DNA of 64,000 bases from Thiobacillus denitrificans (GCA_002403375.1 DHHQ01000007.1:25405-89404); one strand, 5' to 3'; counted from the first letter of the stretch, positions 8,833 through 17,900 are shown. Numbers and translations are program-made. Notes: generated by a model not told the origin, from the letters alone.

Positions 8833-9597
8833 GTGACGCTTTCACTCATGATTCGCCCCGACGAGATCCAGGCGGGCCTCGACAAGGGCGAGTTCTTCAT
8901 CGAGTACCTGCCCATCGTCGAGCTCGCCCAGGGGCGCTGCGTCGGTGCGGAGGCCCTGATGCGCTGGCAACGCCCGGCGGGCGTCGTGCTCCCCGACGAT
9001 TTCATCCCGCTGATCGAGCACACCCCGCTTTCAGGCCTGCTCACCTACTGGATCATGGACCAGGCGGCTGTCGAGTTGGGCGACTGGCTGAAGGCGCAGC
9101 CGGGCGTCGAATTGCACATCAACGTTCCGCCCGAGATCCTCGGCCGCGGCGGGCTCGAATACGCGGCGCAGAAGTCCGGGCTGCAGGCGGTGCGCGACAA
9201 GATCGTGCTGGAGATCACCGAGCGCGGCGTGCCGGATCAGCTGGGGCTGGAGGCGCTCGACGAAGCCGCGCGCCGGGGCGTGCGCATCGCCCTCGACGAC
9301 GTCCGCATCGACCCCGCCAGCGTGCTGGTCCTGTCGCGCAGCAACGTGCGCATCATCAAGATCGACAAGGACGTCCTGCAGGAGATCGGCGACGGCCCGG
9401 CGACGCCCTGGGTCGCGACCCTGTCTGCCCTGCTGAAGACCACCGACCTCGAAGTGATCGCCGAAGGGGTGGAGACGGCCGAGCAGCTTGCCGTGCTGCG
9501 GGCGGCGGGCGTACAGCGGGCGCAGGGGCACTACTTCTCGCCGGCCCTGCGTGCGGAAGCCTTTCTGAGCTACTTCCGGCGCCAGGCCGGGCGCTAG
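8833..9597 (+). CDS. Stand-alone EAL-domain cyclic-di-GMP phosphodiesterase
   Basis: 254 residues, essentially one EAL domain with no sensor or GGDEF partner. The catalytic set appears intact: EAL at EALMRW, Asn in NVPPEIL, Glu in EITERG, the Asp pair in ALDDV, Lys in KIDKDV, Glu in AEGVET and the Gln in AQGHYFS. It should therefore hydrolyse cyclic-di-GMP in the cytosol. The start is GTG 8833 or ATG 8848; neither has a strong ribosome-binding site. It is 4 bp from the lipoprotein gene and closes the membrane-protein operon, suggesting that operon is linked to second-messenger control. Confidence 0.85.
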   Translation: MTLSLMIRPDEIQAGLDKGEFFIEYLPIVELAQGRCVGAEALMRWQRPAGVVLPDDFIPLIEHTPLSGLLTYWIMDQAAVELGDWLKAQPGVELHINVPPEILGRGGLEYAAQKSGLQAVRDKIVLEITERGVPDQLGLEALDEAARRGVRIALDDVRIDPASVLVLSRSNVRIIKIDKDVLQEIGDGPATPWVATLSALLKTTDLEVIAEGVETAEQLAVLRAAGVQRAQGHYFSPALRAEAFLSYFRRQAGR

Positions 9598-9656
9598 GCA
9601 GGCCATCGCGGCGGGGGCGCCGCTCCTACAGATGCGGGCGTCATCGCCGCGCTTCC

Positions 9657-9702
9657 TTGGGACCAAGGTCCAATGGCCACCGCGGGCGTGCGCGCCTAGC
9701 AT
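9657..9702 (+). promoter_or_regulatory. Regulon promoter box B
   Basis: Dyad at 9657-9674 with the near-perfect palindrome GGACCAAGGTCC, then 21 nt, one base and TAGCAT at 9697-9702. Faces the first maturase gene at 9739, leader about 30 nt. Confidence 0.75.
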
Positions 9703-9738
9703 GGCCTCGACAAACCCTTGCCGGCACAGGCCCTACGC

Positions 9739-10980
9739 ATGCAAACACCGCTGACGCCTTACCACCTTCTCGCCAAGCCCGCGGGCGCTGCGTGCAACCT
9801 GGGCTGCCAGTACTGCTTCTTTCTGTCCAAGGAAAACCTCTACCAGGGCGAAAGCCACCTGATGGACGAGGCCACGCTGGAGGCCTACATCAGGCAGTTG
9901 ATGGACTCGTCGCCCGGCCCGCAGGTCGACGTCGCCTGGCAGGGTGGCGAGCCGATGCTGCGCGGGCTGGATTTCTACAGGCGCTCGGTCGAGCTGGCCG
10001 AACGCTACCGCAAGCCGCATCAGCGCATCCTGCACACCCTGCAGACCAACGGCACGCTGATCACCGACGAGTGGGCGGCGTTCTTCAAGCAGCACGACTA
10101 CCTCGTCGGGCTCAGCATCGACGGGCCGCGCGCCATGCACGACGCCTACCGCGTCAGCAAAAAGGGCGAAGGCAGCTTCGACGACGTGATCCGCGGCTGG
10201 AACTGCCTGAAGCAGCACCAGGTCGACGTCAACATCCTCTGCACCGTCAACGCCGCCAACGCCGATCATCCGCTCGAGGTGTACCGCTTCTTCCGCGACG
10301 CGCTGCAGGCGCAATACATCCAGCTCATCCCCATCGTCGAGCGCGCCACCGTGGACACGATCACGTTCGCCAACCAGGGCTGGGGCGGCCTCAAGGGCAC
10401 CGACCGCCCGCTCTACAAACAGGAAGGCAATCTGGTCACCGAACGCTCGGTGACCGCCGAGCAGTTCGGCCGGTTTCTCATCGGCATCTTCGACGAATGG
10501 GTGCGGCGCGACGTCGGCAGGATCTATGTCACCACCTTCGACATCGCGCTCGGCAGCTGGCTGGGCCAGCACAACGCCTGCATCGTGTCGCCCACCTGCG
10601 GCAACGCACTGGTGCTGGAGCACAACGGCGACGTGTATTCCTGCGACCACTTCGTCGAGCCGGACTACCGGCTCGGCAACATCAGGGAAACCACGCTGCA
10701 GGCGCTGGTCGCCTCGGAAAAGCAGCGCCGCTTCGGCCAGGACAAGTACGACTCGCTGCCCAAACACTGCAGGGAATGCCCGGTGCTGTTCGCCTGCTAC
10801 GGCGAATGCCCGCGCAACCGCTTCATCAGGACGCCTGACGGCGAGCAAGGCCTCAATTACCTGTGCGCAGGCTACAAGGCTTTCTTCACCCATATCGACC
10901 CGGCGATGAAGACCATGGCGAACCTGCTCAGCCAGGGCCGCTATGCCGACGAGATCATGCAGCAGGCGGACCTCGCCTGA
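9739..10980 (+). CDS. Anaerobic sulfatase-maturating enzyme (radical SAM, SPASM), first copy
   Basis: 413 residues. The radical SAM cluster is CNLGCQYC (Cys19, 23, 26), inside a stretch that matches anSMEs closely (ending FFLSKENLY). SPASM-type cysteines lie in the C-terminal third: CGNALVLEHNGDVYSC, CRECPVLFACYGEC and YLCAGY, ligands of two auxiliary 4Fe-4S clusters. anSMEs oxidise the active-site Cys or Ser of sulfatases to formylglycine without oxygen, in the cytosol. ATG 9739 is chosen over TTG 9718 because the predicted transcript starts near 9709. It is a single-gene unit under box B, directly before the first sulfatase. Confidence 0.88.
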   Translation: MQTPLTPYHLLAKPAGAACNLGCQYCFFLSKENLYQGESHLMDEATLEAYIRQLMDSSPGPQVDVAWQGGEPMLRGLDFYRRSVELAERYRKPHQRILHTLQTNGTLITDEWAAFFKQHDYLVGLSIDGPRAMHDAYRVSKKGEGSFDDVIRGWNCLKQHQVDVNILCTVNAANADHPLEVYRFFRDALQAQYIQLIPIVERATVDTITFANQGWGGLKGTDRPLYKQEGNLVTERSVTAEQFGRFLIGIFDEWVRRDVGRIYVTTFDIALGSWLGQHNACIVSPTCGNALVLEHNGDVYSCDHFVEPDYRLGNIRETTLQALVASEKQRRFGQDKYDSLPKHCRECPVLFACYGECPRNRFIRTPDGEQGLNYLCAGYKAFFTHIDPAMKTMANLLSQGRYADEIMQQADLA

Positions 10981-11016
10981 GCCGACCCGCTTCAGGTGTG
11001 CGCCGCCGGATCGCCC

Positions 11017-11062
11017 ATGAGACCAAAGTCCAATAGAGACCGACTGGCCAGACGCCTAGCAT
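11017..11062 (+). promoter_or_regulatory. Regulon promoter box C
   Basis: Consensus dyad ATGAGACCAAAGTCCAAT at 11017-11034, 21 nt, one base, then TAGCAT at 11057-11062. Faces the sulfatase gene at 11127. Confidence 0.78.
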
Positions 11063-11126
11063 GACCCAATGCAAACCAGTCGGTTTTCAGCGTTTGTCAG
11101 CAAACCATGACACAGGAGCCCGAGAC

Positions 11127-13490
11127 ATGAGCACCGAAGACAAGAAGCCCCGTTCCCATCTCCCGATGCGCAACACGGCGCCGGCACGCTTCGTTCCGTA
11201 CGACGCCAAGGATCCGGACATGAAGACGACGCCGATCGAGCAGCTGCGGCCGCCCGCGGGCGCGCCCAATGTGCTCATCATCCTGATCGACGACTGCGGC
11301 TTCGGCGCGCCCAGCGCCTTCGGTGGCCCCTGCGCCACGCCGACGGCTGACCGGCTGGCCGCGGGCGGGCTCAAATACAACCGCTTCCACACCACGGCGA
11401 TCTGTTCGGCGACGCGGCAGGCGCTGCTGACCGGACGCAACCACCACAACGCCGGCATGGCAGGCATCACCGAGATCGCCACCGGCCAGCCGGGCTACTC
11501 CTCGGTGCTGCCCAATTCCATGGCGCCGCTGGCGAAGACGCTCAAGCTGAACGGCTACAACACCGCCCAGTTCGGCAAGTGCCACGAGGTGCCGGTGTGG
11601 CAGTCCAGCCCGGTCGGGCCGTTCGACCAGTGGCCCACCGGCGGCGGTGGCTTCGAATACTTCTACGGCTTCATCGGCGGCGAGGCGCACCAGTGGTACC
11701 CCTCGCTGTACGAAGGCACGACCCCGATCGAGGCGCCCAAGTCGCCCGAAGAGGGCTACCACCTGATGGAGGACATGACCGACAAGGCGATCGCTTGGGT
11801 CCAGCAGCAGAAGTCGCTCGCCCCGGACAAGCCCTTCTTCTGCTACTTCGCGCCCGGCGCCACCCACGCGCCGCACCACGTGCCCAAGGAGTGGGCCGAC
11901 AAGTACAAGGGCAAGTTCGACGCCGGCTGGGACGCGCTGCGCGAGGAGACTTTCGCCCGCCAGAAGAAACTCGGCGTGATTCCGGCCGACTGCGAACTCA
12001 CCCCGCGGCCCAAGGACGTCCCCGGCTGGGACGACATGCCGGAGGCGTTCAAGCCGGTGCTGCGCCGGCAGATGGAGGTCTACGCCGGCTTCCTCGAGTT
12101 CACCGACTACCACGTGGGGCGGCTCATCGAGACGCTCGACCACATGGGCCTGACCGACGACACGCTGATCTACTACATCATCGGCGACAACGGCGCCTCG
12201 GCCGAGGGTTCGTTCAACGGCTGCTACAACGAGATGAGCTACTTCAACGGCCTGCAGTCGCTCGAGACGGCCGAGTACCTCACGGAGCGGATCGACAAGC
12301 TCGGCGGGCCCGAGTCGTACAACCATTTCGCGGTGGGCTGGGCGCACGCGCTGAACACGCCCTACCAGTGGACCAAGCAGGTCGCCTCGCACTTCGGCGG
12401 CACGCGCAACGGCACCATCGTCCACTGGCCCAAGGGCATCAAGGCCAAGGGCGAACAGCGCTCGCAGTTCGTGCACGTCATCGACGTCGCGCCGACCGTC
12501 CTCGAGGCGGCGGGCATTCCCGAGCCGGTCTCGGTCGACGGCATCCAGCAGGACCCGATCGACGGCGTCAGCATGCTCCCCACGTTCAACGACGCCCAGG
12601 CGCCGGAACACCGCGAGACGCAGTACTTCGAGGTCATGGGCAACCGCGCGATCTACCACAAGGGCTGGACCGCGGTGACCAAGCACTACACGCCGTGGAT
12701 CCCGGACAAGAAACCTGCGCTCGACGACGACGTGTGGGAGCTCTACGACACCAGCAAGGACTGGACCCAGGCCAAGGACCTGTCGAAGGAGATGCCGCAG
12801 AAGCTCAAGGAGCTGCAGCGGCTGTTCCTCATCGAGGCGACGCGCTACAAGGTGCTGCCGCTCGACGACCGCATGTTCGAGAAGATCAACCCCGACACTG
12901 CCGGCCGCCCCACGCTGATCAAGGGCAAGACCCAGCTCCTGGCCGGGGGCATGGGCCACCTGTCGGAGAACTGCGTCCTCAACGTCAAGAACAAGTCGCA
13001 CTCGGTGACCGCGCAGATCGTGGTGCCGCAGAAGGACGCGGAAGGCGTCATCATCGCCCAGGGCGCCGACATCGGCGGCTGGAGCCTCTACGCCCTGGGC
13101 GGCAAGGTCCGGTACTGCTACAACTGGGGCGGCTTCAAGCACTTCATCATCGAAGGCGCCACGAAGCTGTCGCCGGGCGAGCACCAGGTGCGCATGGAGT
13201 TCGCCTACGCCGGCGGCGGCCTCGGCAAGGGCGGCAAGGTGACGCTATACCTGGACGGGCAGAAGGACGGCGAGGGCGAGGTCGGCGCGACGCTGGCGAT
13301 GATCTTCTCCGCCGACGACGGCTGCGACGTCGGCAAGGACGGCGGCTCGGCGGTCTCGCCCGACTACAAGCCCGGCGACAACGCCTTCAACGGCAAGGTC
13401 AAGGGCGTGCAGCTCTCGATCGCCGAGGACGACGGCAAGCACGTGGTCGACCCCGCCGACGCGATTCGCATGGCGCTCGCCCGGCAGTAA
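11127..13490 (+). CDS. Large sulfatase-family hydrolase with C-S-A-T-R motif
   Basis: 787 residues, the length class of long arylsulfatases with an extra C-terminal beta domain (about 560-787). Metal ligands are visible as Asp55-Asp56 in ILIDDCGFG and the DN pair in IIGDNGAS. The maturation site reads Cys93-Ser-Ala-Thr-Arg97 followed by QALLTGR, where most relatives have Pro in place of Ala95. No N-terminal signal peptide is visible, so the enzyme looks cytosolic. AGGAG precedes ATG 11127. The second anSME gene starts 14 bp after the stop, so enzyme and maturase form one operon under box C. The natural substrate is unknown; phosphoesterase activity cannot be excluded. Confidence 0.88.
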   Translation: MSTEDKKPRSHLPMRNTAPARFVPYDAKDPDMKTTPIEQLRPPAGAPNVLIILIDDCGFGAPSAFGGPCATPTADRLAAGGLKYNRFHTTAICSATRQALLTGRNHHNAGMAGITEIATGQPGYSSVLPNSMAPLAKTLKLNGYNTAQFGKCHEVPVWQSSPVGPFDQWPTGGGGFEYFYGFIGGEAHQWYPSLYEGTTPIEAPKSPEEGYHLMEDMTDKAIAWVQQQKSLAPDKPFFCYFAPGATHAPHHVPKEWADKYKGKFDAGWDALREETFARQKKLGVIPADCELTPRPKDVPGWDDMPEAFKPVLRRQMEVYAGFLEFTDYHVGRLIETLDHMGLTDDTLIYYIIGDNGASAEGSFNGCYNEMSYFNGLQSLETAEYLTERIDKLGGPESYNHFAVGWAHALNTPYQWTKQVASHFGGTRNGTIVHWPKGIKAKGEQRSQFVHVIDVAPTVLEAAGIPEPVSVDGIQQDPIDGVSMLPTFNDAQAPEHRETQYFEVMGNRAIYHKGWTAVTKHYTPWIPDKKPALDDDVWELYDTSKDWTQAKDLSKEMPQKLKELQRLFLIEATRYKVLPLDDRMFEKINPDTAGRPTLIKGKTQLLAGGMGHLSENCVLNVKNKSHSVTAQIVVPQKDAEGVIIAQGADIGGWSLYALGGKVRYCYNWGGFKHFIIEGATKLSPGEHQVRMEFAYAGGGLGKGGKVTLYLDGQKDGEGEVGATLAMIFSADDGCDVGKDGGSAVSPDYKPGDNAFNGKVKGVQLSIAEDDGKHVVDPADAIRMALARQ

Positions 13491-13504
13491 ACCGAGTTGA
13501 ACCC

Positions 13505-14932
13505 ATGAACCAGTTCACCGAACCAGCCGCAGTGTTCCCGTCCTTGCCGGCCGATGGACCGCCTGGCTTCCACCTGCTGGCGAAGCCGAGCGGGTCTACT
13601 TGCAATATCGACTGCACCTACTGCTTCTTCCTGTCCAAGGAAGCGCTGTATCCGAACGAAAAGAGCCGCATGTCCGAGGCCACGCTGGATGCCTACATCC
13701 GTCAGCTGCTGGAGTCGCACCGCGTGCCCCAGGTCACCGTGGCGTGGCAGGGCGGCGAACCGACGCTGATGAAGCTGGAGTTCTTCAAGCACGCCGTCGA
13801 GCTGGTCGAGAAATACCGCAAGCCAGGCCAGACCGTACAACACACGTTCCAGACCAACGGCATCCTGCTCAACGATGACTGGTGCGCGTTTTTCAAAGAA
13901 CACAATTTTCTGGTCGGACTGAGCGTCGACGGCCCGCGCGAGCTGCACGACACCTACCGCGTCGACCGCCGTCAACAGGGCACCTTCGACAAAGTGATGC
14001 AGGGCTGGCGCGCCCTGAAACGGCACGATGTCGATTTCAACATCCTGTGTACGGTCAACGCCGCCAACCAGCATCACGGCCGCGAGGTCTATCGTTTTTT
14101 CCGCGACGAGTTGGGCGCCAAGTGGGTGCAGTTCATCCCCATCATCGAGCGTGCCACCGAGCAGACGATCGACCTCGCCAACCTGGGCTGGAGCGAACAG
14201 GCGGGCAAGAAGCGCCTGCTTTACACACAGACCGGCAACCTGGTCACGGCGCGTTCGGTAGGCGGCAAACAATACGGCCAGTTTCTGATCGATGTCTTCG
14301 AGGAATGGGTGCGCCACGACGTGGGCGAAGTGTTCGTGCAGATCTTCGACGTCACGCTGGAGGCCTTTTTCGGCCGCCATTTATTGTGCATTCATGCTCC
14401 GACCTGCGGCTACGGCCCGGCGCTGGAATACAACGGCGATCTTTACTCCTGCGACCATTTTGTCGAGCCCAAATATCTGTTGGGCAACATCCACGAAACG
14501 CACATGCTGAAGCTCGTGGCCTCGCCCGAGCAGCGCAAGTTCGGCGAGGCCAAGCGCGATACGCTCACCGCCCAGTGCCAGTCTTGCAAGGTGCGGAACT
14601 GGTGCAACGGCGGCTGTCCGAAAGACCGCTTCGCGCTCTCGCGCGACGGCGAACCGGGCCAGAACTACCTCTGCCCGGGCCTGGAACTGTTCTTCATGCA
14701 TGTCGGACCGACCTTCAACGTGATGGCGCAGTTGTTGAAGCAGGGCCATGCGCCCGCCGACGTGATGGAGACCATTGCCGCACTGGACGAACAGCGCGGT
14801 CCCTATCGGCCCTGCGATTGTGGCAGCGGCAAGAAGTTCCGCTTCTGCCACGGCGACAGCGCGCCGGCCAGCAAATTCAGCGGGGTGAATCCTGGAGCAG
14901 CCGCGCCCCAGGCAGAGCAGGCGAGGTCATGA
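13505..14932 (+). CDS. Anaerobic sulfatase-maturating enzyme with C-terminal SEC-C motif
   Basis: 475 residues. The radical SAM cluster is CNIDCTYC (Cys33, 37, 40) followed by FFLSKEALYP. The SPASM region shows CGYGPALEYNGDLYSC and CQSCKVRNWCNGGC. It is clearly paralogous to the maturase at 9739 but about 60 residues longer. The extension ends in PCDCGSGKKFRFCHGD, a SEC-C-type zinc motif absent from the first copy. It likely converts the active-site Cys of the adjacent sulfatases to formylglycine. It is 14 bp from the upstream sulfatase and 120 bp from the next one. Codon choice is slightly less GC-rich than in the first copy. Confidence 0.88.
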   Translation: MNQFTEPAAVFPSLPADGPPGFHLLAKPSGSTCNIDCTYCFFLSKEALYPNEKSRMSEATLDAYIRQLLESHRVPQVTVAWQGGEPTLMKLEFFKHAVELVEKYRKPGQTVQHTFQTNGILLNDDWCAFFKEHNFLVGLSVDGPRELHDTYRVDRRQQGTFDKVMQGWRALKRHDVDFNILCTVNAANQHHGREVYRFFRDELGAKWVQFIPIIERATEQTIDLANLGWSEQAGKKRLLYTQTGNLVTARSVGGKQYGQFLIDVFEEWVRHDVGEVFVQIFDVTLEAFFGRHLLCIHAPTCGYGPALEYNGDLYSCDHFVEPKYLLGNIHETHMLKLVASPEQRKFGEAKRDTLTAQCQSCKVRNWCNGGCPKDRFALSRDGEPGQNYLCPGLELFFMHVGPTFNVMAQLLKQGHAPADVMETIAALDEQRGPYRPCDCGSGKKFRFCHGDSAPASKFSGVNPGAAAPQAEQARS

Positions 14933-15052
14933 ATCAACCGAATCGTGTGGGCGCGTTTCGGTTTTATAGGTGTAGGTGTTTGTAGTCCGGCTCTGGTTGC
15001 TTCGAAGCACTGGGTAATTGGTTCTGTTTTTTAACTGAAGGAGAAAACGACT

Positions 15053-16570
15053 ATGGCAACAAAAAAACCAAATATCCTCATCATCTGGGGTGACGATATC
15101 GGCTGGTTCAACATCAGCGCCTACAACCACGGCATCATGGGCTACAGGACGCCTAATATCGATCGCATCGCCAAGGAAGGTTGCCTGTTCACCGACTGGT
15201 ATGGCCAGCAGAGCTGCACCGCCGGGCGCGCCGCCTTCATCACCGGGCAGTCGCCGATCCGCACCGGTCTCACCAAGGTCGGCCTGCCCGGCTCGAAGCT
15301 CGGCTTGCAGCCGGAAGACCCGACCATTGCCGAACTGCTCAAGCCGCAGGGCTATGTCTGCGGCCAGTTCGGCAAGAACCATCTTGGCGACAGCGACGAG
15401 TTTCTGCCGACGGTACATGGCTTCGACGAGTTCTTCGGCAACCTGTATCACCTGAACGCCGAGGAGGAGCCGGAAAACGAGGACTATCCGAGCGAGTTGG
15501 AACACCCCGACTTCAAGAAGAACTTCGGGCCGCGTGGCGTGTTGCACAGCTGGGCGAATCCCGACGGTACGCAGAAAATCGAAGATACCGGCCCGCTGAC
15601 CAAGAAGCGTATGGAGACCATCGACATGGAAGTCTCGAAGCATGCGATTGACTTCATCGAGCGCCAGGTCAAGGCAGACAAGCCGTTTTTCTGCTGGTGG
15701 AACTCGACCAGGATGCACGTCTGGACACATTTGAAGGAGGAGTCCAAGGGCAAGACCGGGCTGGGCGTCTATCCCGACGGCATGGTAGAGCACGACAATA
15801 GCGTGGGAGAGCTGCTCGACAAGCTGGACGCGCTGGGGATCGCTGACAACACCATCGTCATGTACTCGACCGACAATGGCGCCGAGAAGCTCAGCTGGCC
15901 CGATGGCGGAACTTCGCCGTTCCGCGGCGAGAAGGCCTCCAACTGGGAAGGCGGCTGGCGCGTGCCAACTGCCATCCGCTGGCCGGGCGTGATCAAGCCG
16001 GGCACCGTCAGCAACGAGCTCTTCTCGCATCAGGACATGCTGCCCACCTTGCTGGCCGCGGCCGGCGAGCCGGACATCGTCGAGAAGTGCAAGAATGGCT
16101 ACACGGCCGGCAACAAGACCTTCAAGGTGCATCTCGACGGGTTCAACATGGTTCCCTACCTGAAAGGCGAGGTGGCGAAGAGCCCGCGCCCCGGGTTCAT
16201 TTACTGGGGCGACGAGGGCGATCTGATGGCGCTGCGCTACGGCAACTGGAAGATTCATTTTGCGGTGCAAGAGCATGAAGGCTTCGGGGCGTGGGAGAAG
16301 GAACTCACGACATTGAAGTTCCCGTTGCTCGTCAATCTTCGATCCGATCCGTTCGAAGAGGCTACCCTTTCCGCCGATATGTACGGCATGAAGTGGCGTG
16401 CGGATCGCGTCTTCATGCTGTTGCCGGCTGGCGCCCTGGTTGCGCAGTTCATGCAGACCATGCTGGAGTTCCCGCCACGGCAGAGTCCGGAGAGCTTCAC
16501 GCCTGAGGCCATGATGGAGGGCATCCGGAAGAAGGTGGCGCTCCTGAAATCCGCGGCACATCCGGGCTGA
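15053..16570 (+). CDS. Arylsulfatase-family enzyme with C-T-A-G-R motif
   Basis: 505 residues, no signal peptide. Metal ligands Asp14-Asp15 occur in IIWGDDIGW, and a DN pair occurs in MYSTDNGAEK. The maturation site is Cys55-Thr-Ala-Gly-Arg59 followed by AAFITGQ, again with Ala where the canonical motif has Pro. GFDEFFGNLYHLNAEEEPE is a stretch I recognise from a common proteobacterial arylsulfatase subfamily. GAAGGAGAAAACGACT gives a strong ribosome-binding site. The 120-bp gap upstream lacks the regulon box, so it probably reads through from the box C operon. A terminator-like hairpin follows the gene. Confidence 0.87.
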   Translation: MATKKPNILIIWGDDIGWFNISAYNHGIMGYRTPNIDRIAKEGCLFTDWYGQQSCTAGRAAFITGQSPIRTGLTKVGLPGSKLGLQPEDPTIAELLKPQGYVCGQFGKNHLGDSDEFLPTVHGFDEFFGNLYHLNAEEEPENEDYPSELEHPDFKKNFGPRGVLHSWANPDGTQKIEDTGPLTKKRMETIDMEVSKHAIDFIERQVKADKPFFCWWNSTRMHVWTHLKEESKGKTGLGVYPDGMVEHDNSVGELLDKLDALGIADNTIVMYSTDNGAEKLSWPDGGTSPFRGEKASNWEGGWRVPTAIRWPGVIKPGTVSNELFSHQDMLPTLLAAAGEPDIVEKCKNGYTAGNKTFKVHLDGFNMVPYLKGEVAKSPRPGFIYWGDEGDLMALRYGNWKIHFAVQEHEGFGAWEKELTTLKFPLLVNLRSDPFEEATLSADMYGMKWRADRVFMLLPAGALVAQFMQTMLEFPPRQSPESFTPEAMMEGIRKKVALLKSAAHPG

Positions 16571-16607
16571 GGTAAACGGTACGCCGCGCATGTACGGCGG
16601 CGGCGAG

Positions 16608-16645
16608 AACCTGTGCATGGGCGCTTCCTGTGCACAGGTTTTTTC
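16608..16645 (+). terminator. Rho-independent terminator after second sulfatase
   Basis: Perfect 10-bp inverted repeat AACCTGTGCA (16608-16617) / TGCACAGGTT (16631-16640), with a run of six T ending at 16644. It would end the box C operon, and lies only 17 nt before the methyltransferase start codon. Confidence 0.75.
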
Positions 16646-16661
16646 TAATGGATCAGATGCG

Positions 16662-17900
16662 ATGAATGCTCACACTGCACGAGTTTTGCATGCCGGCCAG
16701 GTTGCGCAAAAGGTGAGCGCGTTTTACGAGCGCCATCCCTATCCGCCGCCGGTCGATGATCTGGAACGCTACCGCAAGTTGTGGAATGACGCGCGGCGAC
16801 GTGCCGATGTTCACTTGTTTTGGCCGGACGAAAACTATCGCGATGACCGGAGCATTCTAATCGCAGGCTGCGGCACTTCTCAGGCTGCCAAGTACGCGCT
16901 GCGCTGGCCGCATGCACGCGTGACCGGGATCGATGTCAGCGCGACCAGCATCGAGAATACTGCGATGCTCAAGCGCAAATACAACCTCGATAATCTTGAC
17001 TTGCACCAACTGCCGCTGGAGTGCGCCACCGAGTTGGGGTGCAGTTTCGAACACGTGGTCAGCACCGGGGTGCTGCACCATTTGCCCGACCCGGATAAGG
17101 GCCTGCAGGCGCTGCACGATGTGCTCGCGCCGGATGGCGCCATGCACTTGATGGTCTACGCGCCCTACGGTCGCGCCGGTGTGTACCTGTTGCAGGAGTA
17201 CTGCCGCCGGCTCGGCATCGATACATCGTCGCAGGAAATCAGGGATCTCGCGGCCAGCCTCAGCGCGCTGCCGCCCGACCATCCGCTGGTTCCGCTGTTG
17301 CGCAACTCGCCGGATTTCCGCGACGAGGCTGCGTTGGCCGATGCACTGCTGCATCCACAGGACCGCGCCTACTCGGTGCCGCAGCTACTCGATTTCCTCG
17401 CCGCCGCTGGCCTCAACTTCGGACGTTGGATGCGGCAGGCGGCTTACCTGCCGCAGTGCGGCGCACTGGCGTCCACGCCGCATCAAGCTCTGCTCAACCG
17501 GCTGCCGCTGGCAGAGCAGTATGCTGCAGTGGAACTTTTTCGCGGCTCGATGTTGCGCCACAGCGCCGTGGCGTACCGCAACGACCGGCCGAAGCATGAT
17601 TCGATCAGATTCGATGGGGATGCGTGGCTTGGCTACGTGCCGATACGCCTGCCGGACACCATCGTGGTGCAAGAGAAGCTGCCGCCGCGAGCCGCAGCCG
17701 TGCTGATCAACCGCAATCACAACTACACCGACTTGTATCTGCCCATCGACGCGCGGCAGAAAAAGCTGTTCGACGCGATCGACGGCAAACGTTCCATTGG
17801 CGAGATCGCCGCGGACAGCACGCTGCGCGATACCGCGCGCGTCTTGTTCGAGGGGCTGTGGTGGTATGACCAGGTGGTGTTCGACACATCGCGGTGCTGA
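16662..17900 (+). CDS. Class I SAM-dependent methyltransferase with PqqD-like C-terminal segment
   Basis: 412 residues. The Rossmann methyltransferase core lies at about 60-170: SILIAGCGTSQAAK is motif I, and VVSTGVLHHLPDPDKGL is the typical post-motif block. After a helical middle section (170-320), the last 60 residues (LFDAIDGKRSIGEIAADS and on) resemble the winged-helix fold of PqqD-type proteins, though I can only judge by pattern. Substrate unknown. The ATG at 16662 is preferred because an upstream in-frame ATG lies within the terminator region. The ribosome-binding site is weak. It sits between the sulfatase operon and the box D lipoprotein unit and has no box of its own. Confidence 0.72.
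   Translation: MNAHTARVLHAGQVAQKVSAFYERHPYPPPVDDLERYRKLWNDARRRADVHLFWPDENYRDDRSILIAGCGTSQAAKYALRWPHARVTGIDVSATSIENTAMLKRKYNLDNLDLHQLPLECATELGCSFEHVVSTGVLHHLPDPDKGLQALHDVLAPDGAMHLMVYAPYGRAGVYLLQEYCRRLGIDTSSQEIRDLAASLSALPPDHPLVPLLRNSPDFRDEAALADALLHPQDRAYSVPQLLDFLAAAGLNFGRWMRQAAYLPQCGALASTPHQALLNRLPLAEQYAAVELFRGSMLRHSAVAYRNDRPKHDSIRFDGDAWLGYVPIRLPDTIVVQEKLPPRAAAVLINRNHNYTDLYLPIDARQKKLFDAIDGKRSIGEIAADSTLRDTARVLFEGLWWYDQVVFDTSRC

Noticed and set aside
11579..13490. Long second reading frame through the first sulfatase, joining in frame to the second anSME
   Set aside because: The upstream part has Arg/Gly/Ala-rich composition typical of a shadow frame in high-GC DNA; only the portion from ATG 13505 has family motifs.
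14933..15052. A regulon box before the second sulfatase
   Set aside because: The 120-bp gap was searched on both strands and holds no GAC-N4-GTC dyad with flanking AT pairs; read-through from box C is simpler.
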